Assembly: GCF_900111885.1 (NCBI RefSeq)
Contig: NZ_FOKG01000035.1
Coordinates: 1-37,108, forward strand
Direction of reading: 5' to 3'
DNA: 37,108 nucleotides
DNA from: Amycolatopsis marina
GTDB lineage: Bacteria > Actinomycetota > Actinomycetes > Mycobacteriales > Pseudonocardiaceae
Shown here: in pieces, positions 15,465 through 23,811 of the stretch
Layout: each line of letters opens with the position of its first letter
Numbering within the stretch: position 1 is the stretch's first letter
Position numbers and translations under genes: made by a program
The notes under the pieces: model-generated
What the model was told of the DNA's origin: nothing
The model's input: the letters and a program-made list of their open reading frames with translations, nothing else
Databases searched by the model: none

Positions 15465-17714
15465 TTACGGCACCCACGTCTCGTACAGGCCGCGGCCGAA
15501 CGTCGCGGCCACCAGCCGGTGCTGGCCGTGGTCGTACTCGATGTCGTCCACGGGGACCTGCGGGAGTCCGTCGCCCAGCCTGCGCCAGTGGCCGCCGAGA
15601 CCCGCGTGGCTCACGAACACACCCTGGTCGGTGGCCACGTACACGAGCCCGGCGAAGCCCAGGATGACGTCGTTGACCGGTGCGTCCGGCAGGTTGCCGG
15701 ACAGGTCCCGCCAGCGCTTCCCGCCGTCCTTGGTGCGCAGCACATGCGCCTGGTCGGAGCCGGACCGGTAGCCGGACAGGGTCACGTAGGCGGTGTCGGC
15801 GTGCCGCTCGTCCACGGCGATCCGGGTGACCCAGGGCTGGTTCTCCAGCACCTTGGTCCAGGTACCGCCCAGATCGCGGGTGACCCACACCCGCCCGTCG
15901 TCGGTGCCCACCCAGATCGTGTCGGGATCGGACGCGGCCGCGCTCACCGTGGTGATCGTGCCGTAGGGGTAGTTGTCCTGCCCGGGGCCGCCCGTGAGGT
16001 CCGGGCTGATCGGCGTCCAGGTCGCGCCACCGTCGGTGGACCGGTTGAGCCGGTTTCCGCCGTAGTACATGACCTTCGGGTCGTTCGGGTCGAACTGCAC
16101 CGGCGTGAACCAGTTGCGCCGGTCCGCGGTCGTCTGCGGCGTGAAGTACGTCATCGTCTCGCCGCCGTCGGCGGAGCGGAAGCAGTTGCCGTACTGGTAA
16201 CAGGCGAAGACGTTGTCCTTGTTCGCCGGATTGATCAGGTTCTCCTCGCCGTCACCGCCGAGGTACTCGTTGAACCGAGGCCCACCCCACGAGCGCAGGG
16301 AGCCGTTGTCCTGCGTCCCACCGGAGATCCGGGACCGGTCCTGCGGAGAGATCGCGGCACTGTAGAACTGGGTGTACGGCTCGTGCTCCGCCTTCACCCA
16401 GCCGCCGTCGCCGTCGGCATCGGAGCGGTACACCCCGCCGTCGTTGCCGAGATAGACCCGGTCCGGGTAACGCCGGTCCCACACCATGGCGTGGTGATCG
16501 ACGTGGATGCTGTCCGCGTCGGCGGTCCAGGTCTCCCCGCCGTCCTTTGTGGTCAGCAGTGGAACGCCGGCCACGTGCACATGCCGCGCGTCGTCCGGGT
16601 CGACCCACAACTTGCCGAACCACCAGCCGAAGGTCGACTGCGAGTCCTTCAGTTCGGGTGGCTCCGGCAACCTCGTCCAGTTGTCGCCTGCGTCCGCCGA
16701 GGTGTAGAAGCCGGCGAACGGGCCCGCTGTGGAGTTGACTATCGCGTAGAGCCTGCCCGGTTCCGTAGCCGCCGCGGCGATCCCGATCCGCCCGACGTCG
16801 GGCCCGGCCTCCGGCAGACCACCTTCGAGCCGCTGCCAGCTGACGCCGCCGTCGGTGGAGCGGTACACACCGGAGCCGACCCCGCCGTACGTGCGCTTCT
16901 CCGGGGTGCGCCGGTGATCCCACAGCACCGCGTAGACGCGCTGCGGGTCGGCCGGGTCGAACTGCACGTCCACGGCACCGGTGAACTCGTTCGGCACGTC
17001 CAGCGTGCGCCGCCAGTTGGTGCCGCCGTCTGTGGTGCGGTAGACCCCGCGATCGCCGCCCGGGGAGTACAGGGAACCGGTGGCGGCCGCCAGCAGGATG
17101 CGGTTGTCGTTGGGGTCCACCTCGACGGCGCCGATCGCGCCGGAGTCGCGCAGCCCCACGTTCGTCCAGGTCTTGCCGCGGTCCGCCGACCGGTAAACGC
17201 CGGTGCCCTCGTAGGTGATGCTGCCGCCGCCCGGGTTGGCCTCGCCGGTGCCGACGTAGATCGTGCCGTCGGTCGCGGTGCTGACCGAGCCCATCGCCTG
17301 GGTCGCGTCGTCCGGCCAGGCCGAGGCGAAGGTGCGGCCCGCGTCGGTGGACTTCCACAGCCCGCCGCTGGCGGCCGCGGCGTAGACGGTGTCCCGCTGC
17401 TGCGGGTCCAGCGCGAGGTCCACGATGCGGCCGCCGATGTTGGTCGGGCCGGTGAGCTTCCAGGGTGCGCCGGTGCTGGGTATCCGGCCGGCCTGCTCGG
17501 CGGCCTCGGCGTGGGCATGTCTCGGCAGGCTCTCACCCGGCAGGGTCTTCTGCAGGAATCGGTGCTCCGCGGGTGCCGAAGGACCGCGCACGGGACGGTA
17601 CTCCCCGGGCTGCCCGGTGCCGGGTGGATCGGCCAGCGCAGGGGCTGTGGTGGCAAGCAATCCGGCAGCGAGGCCGAGTACGAGCGCTGTGGACAGACGA
17701 TGACGACGACGCAT
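15465..17714 (-). CDS. Secreted Asp-box (BNR) beta-propeller protein
   Basis: 749 residues with a Sec signal peptide (RRRHRLSTALVLGLAAGLLATTAPALA). About ten sialidase-type Asp-boxes, S-x-D-x-G-x-x-W, are spread along the chain: KSTDAGRTF, RSADRGKTW, RTTDGGTNW, RSTDGGVSW, TSADAGDNW, TTKDGGETW, RSTDGGATW, VTRDLGGTW, RTKDGGKRW. This is the pattern of VPS10/BNR-like ten- or two-times-seven-bladed propellers. A true sialidase arginine triad is not evident, so polymer binding or a glycoside hydrolase 74-like role are both open. ATG 17714 has GGGGGTG upstream. TAACTT at 17751-17756 on the minus strand is a weak -10 candidate. The stop is just outside palindrome copy b. Confidence 0.9.
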   Translation of the reverse strand: MRRRHRLSTALVLGLAAGLLATTAPALADPPGTGQPGEYRPVRGPSAPAEHRFLQKTLPGESLPRHAHAEAAEQAGRIPSTGAPWKLTGPTNIGGRIVDLALDPQQRDTVYAAAASGGLWKSTDAGRTFASAWPDDATQAMGSVSTATDGTIYVGTGEANPGGGSITYEGTGVYRSADRGKTWTNVGLRDSGAIGAVEVDPNDNRILLAAATGSLYSPGGDRGVYRTTDGGTNWRRTLDVPNEFTGAVDVQFDPADPQRVYAVLWDHRRTPEKRTYGGVGSGVYRSTDGGVSWQRLEGGLPEAGPDVGRIGIAAAATEPGRLYAIVNSTAGPFAGFYTSADAGDNWTRLPEPPELKDSQSTFGWWFGKLWVDPDDARHVHVAGVPLLTTKDGGETWTADADSIHVDHHAMVWDRRYPDRVYLGNDGGVYRSDADGDGGWVKAEHEPYTQFYSAAISPQDRSRISGGTQDNGSLRSWGGPRFNEYLGGDGEENLINPANKDNVFACYQYGNCFRSADGGETMTYFTPQTTADRRNWFTPVQFDPNDPKVMYYGGNRLNRSTDGGATWTPISPDLTGGPGQDNYPYGTITTVSAAASDPDTIWVGTDDGRVWVTRDLGGTWTKVLENQPWVTRIAVDERHADTAYVTLSGYRSGSDQAHVLRTKDGGKRWRDLSGNLPDAPVNDVILGFAGLVYVATDQGVFVSHAGLGGHWRRLGDGLPQVPVDDIEYDHGQHRLVAATFGRGLYETWVP

Positions 17715-17841
17715 GGCACCCCCAGAGGCTGGCAGCTGAGCAGCCCTACGAAGTTATTGCGCAACGGCCGGTGCGGATACCCGCCGTTCGTCGGCACTTG
17801 CGGACGCCGTGCGGCGGTACCACCGGGAACGCCGGTATGCG

Positions 17842-18933
17842 TCAGTGGCGCGCCGCGACAGCCGTCCGGTAGGCCTCGACCGTCTTCTCGGCGCAGTGCC
17901 GCCAGGTGAAGCCGGCGGCATGGGCCCTTCTGGCCGCCGAGGCGGATGCGGCGTGGGGCTCGTGCACCGCCGCGCGCAGTGCCTCGGCGAGGGCGGCGTC
18001 GTCCCCGTAGGGCACCAGCTCGGCATGTCCGCCGGTCACCTCGCGCAGCGCCGGTATGTCCGAACACACCACGGGGACGTCGCAGGCCATCGCCTCCAGC
18101 ACCGGCAGCCCGAAGCCCTCGTCCCTGGACGGCAGCACCAGGGCGGTGGCGCCGGCCACCACACTGCGAAGATCTACATCGGACAGATAACCGGTGCGCA
18201 GCGTGCGCTCGCCGTTGCCGTGCGGACCGGGGCCCGCGAACACCAGCGGCGGCAGGTCCGGCGTCGCGGCGTGCACACGGGTCAGCCATTCGAGGCCCTT
18301 GCGTGGTCCGCTCGCCCCGACGAAGAGCAGGTAACCGGCAGGCAGTCCCAGACGCGCCCGCAGCACCGGATTCGGTGGTCTGCCGGTGAACCAGGCCGGA
18401 TCGACGCCGAGCGGTGTCACGACGACCTTGCCCCGGTCGACACCGAGCCGTTCGGCCACCGCGTCGGCCACCGCTGCGGTCGGGGTGCAGATGACGTCAG
18501 CCCTTCGCGCACCCGTGCGCACGAGTTCCGGCAGGTTGCGATCGCTGGGCGGAAGTTCGTGCGGAGCGTCGAGGAAAGCCAGGTCGTGGATGGTGAGCAC
18601 GCCTGCCGCGCGCGCGGTTCCGGGCAGCACGAAGTTGGTGCCGTGCACGACGTCGGCCGGGCCGGCGAACAGCTCGACCGGGGGGAAGGCCGAGCGCAAC
18701 CAGCAGGCACGAAGCAGGCGCGCCGACACGGGCATCCCACGGGCACGAGCGCCGTGCGGCAGCACCGAGCGCAGTTTGCGCCAGCCGCGCAGGGTGAACG
18801 CGACCGCGCGAGTGTCCAGTTCGGACATCGAGGCGAGTTCCTCGGACAGTGACGCGGTGTAGCGTCCGACACCGGTCCGGTCGCCGAGCAGGGGAGTGCC
18901 GTCCAGCAGTACGCGCAACTGGCGTGCTGTCAC
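17842..18933 (-). CDS. GT4-type glycosyltransferase
   Basis: 363-residue GT-B fold enzyme, probably cytoplasmic, moving a sugar (often mannose) from a nucleotide donor to a lipid or glycan acceptor. N-terminal LLDGTPLLGDRTGVGRYTASL is the usual acceptor-side loop; TIHDLAFLDAP and PLGVDPAWF follow; the donor site is FVGASGPRKGLEWL and the EGFGLPVLEAMACDVPVV block with the E-x7-E pair. GTG 18933 starts 7 bp after the stop of the GT2-GT4 gene, so the two form an operon and are probably coupled. Acceptor and sugar cannot be told from sequence alone. Confidence 0.88.
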   Translation of the reverse strand: MTARQLRVLLDGTPLLGDRTGVGRYTASLSEELASMSELDTRAVAFTLRGWRKLRSVLPHGARARGMPVSARLLRACWLRSAFPPVELFAGPADVVHGTNFVLPGTARAAGVLTIHDLAFLDAPHELPPSDRNLPELVRTGARRADVICTPTAAVADAVAERLGVDRGKVVVTPLGVDPAWFTGRPPNPVLRARLGLPAGYLLFVGASGPRKGLEWLTRVHAATPDLPPLVFAGPGPHGNGERTLRTGYLSDVDLRSVVAGATALVLPSRDEGFGLPVLEAMACDVPVVCSDIPALREVTGGHAELVPYGDDAALAEALRAAVHEPHAASASAARRAHAAGFTWRHCAEKTVEAYRTAVAARH

Positions 18934-18940
18934 CGTGCGC

Positions 18941-21469
18941 TCACCGGCCCTGACCGCGCGAGCGGGCCAGTCGCAGCACCCTGCCGCCCGCCCTGCGGGC
19001 GAGTTCGCGCGGGCCGCCGTCGGTGAGGTACTCCCGCACGAGCGCGAGGTCCCTGCGGAGCAGTTCCTTGCCCCGCACGGGATCGGACTCGGTGAGGTCG
19101 GCGGAGCCGGGCAGCCGGTCGGCCGCGGGGTGCGGGTCGCGGCAGAACTCCACCAGCGGTGCCAGCGCCCTCGGCCACGCGTAGCGCTGTGCCACCGCCG
19201 CCATTCTCTCGCGGCAGCCGTCGGCGAACTCCGTGTCGTAGAGGCACCGGTCGAGCGCGTCGGCGAGGGCGTCGGCGTCCTCCGCGGGCACGACCACGCC
19301 GAGCCGCTCCTCACGAACCAGGTCCGCGAACGAGTCGCCGTCGGTGGTGACGATCGGCAGGCCGGCCCACAGGTAGTCCAGCACCCTGGTGCGGAACGCG
19401 AACGTGGTCTCGACGTGCGAGTAGTGCGTGGTGACGCCGCAGTTCGCGTCGAGCAACCAGTTCTGCCGCTCGCCGTAGGGCACCCACTCCTGGTTGAAGA
19501 AGACGTGCTTGTCGGTCAGCCCCAGCGAGTCGGACAGCCTGACCGTCTGCGTGCCGATGTCCATTTCGGACACCTCGGGATTCGGGTGCCGCATCCCGAG
19601 GAAGACCAGGCGGACGTCGCCACGTCGTTCCCGCAGCCGGTCGATCGCCCGGATCAGGGTCAGCGGGTCGAACCAGCTGTAGACCCCGCCCGCCCAGAGC
19701 ACGACCCGGTCGGACTCCGAGACGCCGTCCAGGGTCGCGCGCAGTCCCGGCCCCGTGCGCTCCGGCGCCAGGGCCGGCAGACCGAAGGGCACCACCGACA
19801 GCAGTGAGCCGGTGGTCGGGTCGGCGTCGTAGAGCCGGGGCGAGAGCCTGCCGAGCGCGGCAAGGTGACCCAGCCAGAAGTGCCGCTGCCGTTCCGACGC
19901 GCAGAGGAAGAAGTCCCCCCGCTCCAGTTGTGCGTCGAGCACCCGGGTCACCCCTGCCAGATCGGCCGTGCGCCGGTCGTCCGGGGTGTCCTTGCTCTGC
20001 TCCAGCAGTTCCAGATGCATCGGGTCGTAGAGATCGCAGACGACGATCTTGTGCGCCTGTTCCGCGTGCAGCGCGGGCGCCATCTCCAGCACGTGGCCCT
20101 GCAGGATCACGATGTCCGCCCAGGCCACCGGCTCGACCAGATCCCGTCTGCGGGCCGCGCTCACCGAGAACGGCGCGGGCGGTGGGTCGGCCAGCGGGTT
20201 CACGGTCACCAGTCGCACTTCGTGCTCCGCCGAGAGCACGGAGGCGATGTTCCAGGCGCGGATCGCCGGGCCTGCCATCCGTGTGGTGATCGCGTCCCCG
20301 GTGATGACCAGGACCTTCCGCCTGCTGCCGAAGGCACGCTCGATACCGAACGCCTCGACCAGGATGTCGTGCGCCCGCAGGTAGCGCGGCAGTGGGTAGG
20401 CGGGTTCGAGTGCCTTGCGCAGCAAGGGGATCAGGTCGGCGTCGGTGCGCACACGGGCGGCCTGCTCGGCCGCGCGGGACTCGGCCAGTGCCGGTAGCAG
20501 CTCGACGAACTGGTCCACGGCGAGGATTCCCGCCAGCGCCGGACGGGGCACCGGGACCGGCTCGGTGTCGATGGGGCCGACCCCGCGCTGCAGGTCCAGC
20601 TGCCCCGCGTCCAGGTCGCCTCGGGCGGTCGCCCTGCGTACGGTCAGCGCGAGCGCGGCGGGCAGTGCGCGGGCCAGCGTCTCGTCGGAGAGGTTCTTGT
20701 ACATGGCGGCGAGCGCGTTGCGCTCCAGCAGGAAGGTCTCGCGCCCGGTGTCCGGGGCATCGACCTCGGCCATCGTGCCGTGGTGGCGGTGGTAGGCGAT
20801 CGACTCGGGAACGTAGCGCACCCGCCAGCCGCGCAGGTTGAGCCGCCAGCCGAGGTCGACGTCCTCGTAGAACATGAAGAACCGCTCGTCGAAGCCACCG
20901 AGTTCGGTGAACGCCCCGGCCCGGACGAACATCGCCGATCCGGTCGCGAACAGCACGTCCTTGGCGAGCTCGTGTTCCTCGGCGGGGACGTCGGCGATGC
21001 CGGAGCCAGCATGGCGCTTGTAGCCCATACCGAACCAGGTCAGCCCGCCGTCGACGAAGTCGGCCTTGCGGGCGTCGAGGTCGAGCACCTTGCTGGCGAC
21101 CGCGGCCACCGCCGGTTCGGCCCGCAGGGTGGCGACAGCGGCGTCCACCCATTGCGGGTCCGGCCGTGCGTCGTTGTTCAGGAACGCGAGCACCGTTCCG
21201 TTCGCGCGGCGCGCGCCGAGGTTGCAGCCGCCGGCGAAGCCGAGATTCTCGGTGGATTCGACCAGGGTGACCCCCGGCTCCGCGTCCCGGATCCGCCGCA
21301 CATCCGCGTCCCCGGACGCGTTGTCGACACAGATCAGCTCGAGTTTGTCGGCCGGGTAGTCCAGCTGCTCGCGCAGGGCGCGCAGGCACGCCACCGTGTC
21401 CTCGGCTCCCCGATAGTTGACGATGATCACCGAGACCACCGGCCGCGCCTGTGTCGCACCCTCCGGCAC
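18941..21469 (-). CDS. Bifunctional GT2-GT4 glycosyltransferase fusion
   Basis: 842 residues carrying two enzymes. The N-terminal half (about 1-260) is a GT2 of the rhamnosyltransferase type: VVSVIIVNYRGAEDTVACL, CVDNASGD, ENLGFAGGCN, LNNDARPDPQW and MFYEDVDLGWRLNLRGW. The C-terminal half (about 380-790) is GT4-like: VITGDAITTRMAGPAIRAW, WAGGVYSWFDPLTLIRAI and a donor-end block DYLWAGLPIVTTDGDSFA. GTG 21469 is chosen because GAGGAGGG is 4 nt upstream; an upstream ATG at 21646 would run through a MITE-like repeat and is rejected. It probably adds two successive sugars in an envelope glycan. Upstream gene of the pair with 17842-18933. Confidence 0.88.
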   Translation of the reverse strand: MPEGATQARPVVSVIIVNYRGAEDTVACLRALREQLDYPADKLELICVDNASGDADVRRIRDAEPGVTLVESTENLGFAGGCNLGARRANGTVLAFLNNDARPDPQWVDAAVATLRAEPAVAAVASKVLDLDARKADFVDGGLTWFGMGYKRHAGSGIADVPAEEHELAKDVLFATGSAMFVRAGAFTELGGFDERFFMFYEDVDLGWRLNLRGWRVRYVPESIAYHRHHGTMAEVDAPDTGRETFLLERNALAAMYKNLSDETLARALPAALALTVRRATARGDLDAGQLDLQRGVGPIDTEPVPVPRPALAGILAVDQFVELLPALAESRAAEQAARVRTDADLIPLLRKALEPAYPLPRYLRAHDILVEAFGIERAFGSRRKVLVITGDAITTRMAGPAIRAWNIASVLSAEHEVRLVTVNPLADPPPAPFSVSAARRRDLVEPVAWADIVILQGHVLEMAPALHAEQAHKIVVCDLYDPMHLELLEQSKDTPDDRRTADLAGVTRVLDAQLERGDFFLCASERQRHFWLGHLAALGRLSPRLYDADPTTGSLLSVVPFGLPALAPERTGPGLRATLDGVSESDRVVLWAGGVYSWFDPLTLIRAIDRLRERRGDVRLVFLGMRHPNPEVSEMDIGTQTVRLSDSLGLTDKHVFFNQEWVPYGERQNWLLDANCGVTTHYSHVETTFAFRTRVLDYLWAGLPIVTTDGDSFADLVREERLGVVVPAEDADALADALDRCLYDTEFADGCRERMAAVAQRYAWPRALAPLVEFCRDPHPAADRLPGSADLTESDPVRGKELLRRDLALVREYLTDGGPRELARRAGGRVLRLARSRGQGR

Positions 21470-21523
21470 AAACCCTCCTCGAATATTTCTCAGCCCCAAC
21501 TCACGCCACCCCCCGCTCAGGTA

Positions 21524-21651
21524 GGAGCGTCTGCAAGTACCACCAAGCAAGATCGACATCGCCTTTTTCCGCCACCGGGCGCCGGGGCGCCCCGGCTTGG
21601 CAGCGGAAAACGACGGTCTTGATCTTGCTTGGTGGTACTTGCGCACGCTCC
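21524..21651. mobile_element. MITE-like inverted-repeat element, about 128 bp
   Basis: Imperfect arms of about 53 bp (21524-21576 and 21598-21651) share a perfectly matching 22-bp core, CAAGTACCACCAAGCAAGAT plus flanks. The centre holds a separate perfect palindrome GCCGGGGCGCCCCGGC (21581-21596). It is non-coding and lies between two minus-strand glycosyltransferase genes. The size, long terminal arms and GC centre resemble a miniature transposable element or a large intergenic repeat. I cannot see clear target-site duplications. Confidence 0.6.
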
Positions 21652-21736
21652 GGGGTCCGGTGGGGTGGCGGGCTCCAGCCTGCCTTACCGCCGTGAGTGG
21701 TGTCCGGGCAACCGGTGGATCTGGTCTCGCTTGCGT

Positions 21737-22669
21737 TCACGTGCCCGCCCACGCACGCCAGACATTCCCGCGCGGGACCGTCGCCAGCCTGCCGATCCGG
21801 ACTCGTTGCCACAGCGTCGCGGGCAGCCGGGCCAGCACCGAGGCGAGGACCGCGCAGCGCAGGCCGAAGCGGAAGTTCGCCGCGGCCGGCCGTTGCCCGC
21901 GCAGCGGGAGCAGCAGGGTGATGGCGGCGAACCGGAGTAGCTCGCGAACGACCACCAGGCCCGGCGCGCAGCGCAGCAGGGTGAGTAGCCGGTTGCGCTC
22001 GTTCCACCGGTGGAACGCCCTCGACCCGGGCCGCGTGCTCGCGCCGTGCCGATGACGCACCGCCGCCGCGGGCACGGCCGGGGGAGCGGCGATGCGCCAG
22101 CCCCGCAGCCGTAGCCGCCATGCGGTGTCGGTGTCCTCGTAGTAACAGAAGTAGTCCCCGGCCACCCCGCCCGCGGCGCGCAGTGCGGACGTCCGCAGCA
22201 GGACCGCTCCGCCGCAGAAGCCGAACGCGGGGGCCCGCGTGCCCAGGTCGGCGCCGTGACCGTCGGCGGTGAGCCGGACGCCGAAGGACTGCGGAGTGCC
22301 GTCCGCCAGCTCCAGCACCGACCCCACGGCCGCGGCGCCGGGATCCGCGGCCAGCCCGTCCTCCAGCTCGGCGAGCCAGCTCGGTCCCGGTTCCGCGTCG
22401 TCGTTCAGCCAGGCCATGTACTCGGTGTCCACGACGGAAAGGGCGGCGGCGATACCGCCCGCGTACCCGGCGTTGCGCGGCAGCCGGAGCACCTTCGGCG
22501 CCGACGGGTGCGCGGCCAGCAGCGCGGCCGTCCCGTCGTCGGAGGCGTTGTCGACCACGAGGGTCTGGTGTGGACGGTTCTGCGCGGCGAGGGCGTCGAG
22601 GCAGGCGGTGATGTGCTCCGTACCGCGCCAGGTGACCACGACGACGGTGGTCGGGACGGACGGCGGCAT
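21737..22669 (-). CDS. GT2 family glycosyltransferase
   Basis: 310-residue GT-A enzyme. The nucleotide-sugar site is PTTVVVVTWRGTEHITACLDAL, VDNASDDGT and the metal-binding MAWLNDDAEPGPSW; YYEDTDTAWRLRLRGW is the acceptor-side block shared with rhamnosyl- and galactofuranosyl-type transferases. The C-terminal part has a hydrophobic stretch (ELLRFAAITLLLPL) likely to lie on the membrane. ATG 22669 lies 7 nt after minus-strand TATTCT with no ribosome site, indicating a leaderless transcript; longer upstream starts would overlap the divergent gene. It shares a promoter core with the + strand GT4 gene at 22689. Confidence 0.85.
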   Translation of the reverse strand: MPPSVPTTVVVVTWRGTEHITACLDALAAQNRPHQTLVVDNASDDGTAALLAAHPSAPKVLRLPRNAGYAGGIAAALSVVDTEYMAWLNDDAEPGPSWLAELEDGLAADPGAAAVGSVLELADGTPQSFGVRLTADGHGADLGTRAPAFGFCGGAVLLRTSALRAAGGVAGDYFCYYEDTDTAWRLRLRGWRIAAPPAVPAAAVRHRHGASTRPGSRAFHRWNERNRLLTLLRCAPGLVVVRELLRFAAITLLLPLRGQRPAAANFRFGLRCAVLASVLARLPATLWQRVRIGRLATVPRGNVWRAWAGT

Positions 22670-22675
22670 GACCAG

Positions 22676-22682
22676 CAGAATA
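22676..22682. promoter_or_regulatory. Overlapping bidirectional -10 for two divergent glycosyltransferases
   Basis: On the + strand CAGAAT (22676-22681) ends 7 nt before GTG 22689. On the minus strand TATTCT (complement of 22677-22682) ends 7 nt before ATG 22669. Both genes lack ribosome sites, so both transcripts appear leaderless, starting about 20 bp apart. Confidence 0.5.
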
Positions 22683-22688
22683 GTGCGC

Positions 22689-23792
22689 GTGCCCGAACTC
22701 GTGGTGATCGCCGAGCAGTTGCTGGCGCCGGTGCCCGGTGGCACCGGCCGCTACACCGCCGAGCTGCTGCGCGCGCTCGCCGAGACAGTCCCGCCGGGCT
22801 GGCGGCTGAGCAGTGCCGTCGCGCGGCACGCCGACGTCGAACCGGCCAGGATCACCGGCGTCGACGGGCCGCGGGTGCTGCCCTTGCCGCGCCGTGCGCT
22901 GGTCGCCGCGTGGCAGGCGGGCATTCCCCTGTGGCCGGGCGGACAGGCGGTACACGCCCCGACCCCGCTGGCCCCGCCCGGTGCCGGCGGGCGTCACTCG
23001 CTCGCCGTGACCGTGCACGACACGGTCCCGTGGACACATCCGGAGACCCTCACCCCGCGCGGCGCGACCTGGCACCGTTCGATGATCGCCAGGGCGGCGG
23101 GCAGGGCCGACACACTCGTCGTTCCCACCAGAGCCGTCGCCGACGAGCTCGCCGGGCTCGTCGGGGGGCGAGCGCGGATCCGGGTGATCGGGCACGGGGT
23201 GACCACCGCGCTCACCGCGCCCGACGGCCCGGTCCCGGACCTGCCGCCCCGGTTCGTCCTCGCGGTCGGCACGATCGAACCGCGCAAGGGGATCGAGGTG
23301 CTGATCCAGGCCGTCGCCGCCCTGGACACCGACGTCGCGCTCGTCCTGGTGGGCCAGCCGGGCTGGGGTGATCTCGATCCCGTCGCGCTGGCGCGTGCGC
23401 ACGGGCTGGCCCGGAGCAGGCTGCACCTGCTCGGGCGGGTCAGCGACGCCCAGCTGGCGCACGTCCTGCGCGGGGCCGCGGTGCTCGCCGCCCCGAGCCT
23501 CGCGGAGGGGTTCGGGCTTCCGCTGCTGGAGGCGATGGCCTGCGGGGTGCCGGTGGTGCACTCCGACGTGCCAGCGCTGGTGGAGGTCGCGGGCGGGGCG
23601 GGGCTCACCACGGCGCGCGGCGACGCGCGAGCACTGGCGGACGCGCTCGCCGAGGTGGTCGGTTCCCCGGCGCGAGCCGCGGAGCTGGGGGCGGCGGGCC
23701 GGGCGCGGGCCAGGGCCTTCTCCTGGCGGCGCGCGGCCGAAGAGGTCTGGTCCATCCACCAGTTTGCCGGTTCCCGACCACGCGGTAGGTGA
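22689..23792 (+). CDS. GT4-type glycosyltransferase
   Basis: 367 residues (GT-B). Near the N-terminus VVIAEQLLAPVPGGTGRYTAELLRAL; then TVHDTVPWTHPETLTPRG, GHGVTTALTAPDG, donor-site FVLAVGTIEPRKGIEVL and the EGFGLPLLEAMACGVPVV block with its E-x7-E pair. This architecture is typical of mannosyl- or rhamnosyl-type GT4 enzymes. I start at GTG 22689 because CAGAAT sits 7 nt upstream; ATG 22668 and GTG 22683 are in frame and possible. The next glycosyltransferase start at 23812 follows after 19 bp but has its own -10. Confidence 0.85.
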   Translation: MPELVVIAEQLLAPVPGGTGRYTAELLRALAETVPPGWRLSSAVARHADVEPARITGVDGPRVLPLPRRALVAAWQAGIPLWPGGQAVHAPTPLAPPGAGGRHSLAVTVHDTVPWTHPETLTPRGATWHRSMIARAAGRADTLVVPTRAVADELAGLVGGRARIRVIGHGVTTALTAPDGPVPDLPPRFVLAVGTIEPRKGIEVLIQAVAALDTDVALVLVGQPGWGDLDPVALARAHGLARSRLHLLGRVSDAQLAHVLRGAAVLAAPSLAEGFGLPLLEAMACGVPVVHSDVPALVEVAGGAGLTTARGDARALADALAEVVGSPARAAELGAAGRARARAFSWRRAAEEVWSIHQFAGSRPRGR

Positions 23793-23799
23793 TCGGTCG

Positions 23800-23805
23800 T
23801 ACCCT
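23800..23805 (+). promoter_or_regulatory. -10 element TACCCT, leaderless start at 23812
   Basis: TACCCT fits TAnnnT and ends 6 nt before GTG 23812. It lies within the 19-bp gap after the upstream glycosyltransferase gene. Confidence 0.5.
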
Positions 23806-23811
23806 GCACTG

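Noticed and set aside
15519..17909. 796-residue + strand open frame
   Set aside because: It is antisense to the Asp-box propeller, whose repeats and signal peptide are unmistakable.
21470..21646. N-terminal extension of the GT2-GT4 protein to ATG 21646
   Set aside because: The added residues would be translated from the MITE-like repeat, and GTG 21469 has a strong ribosome site.
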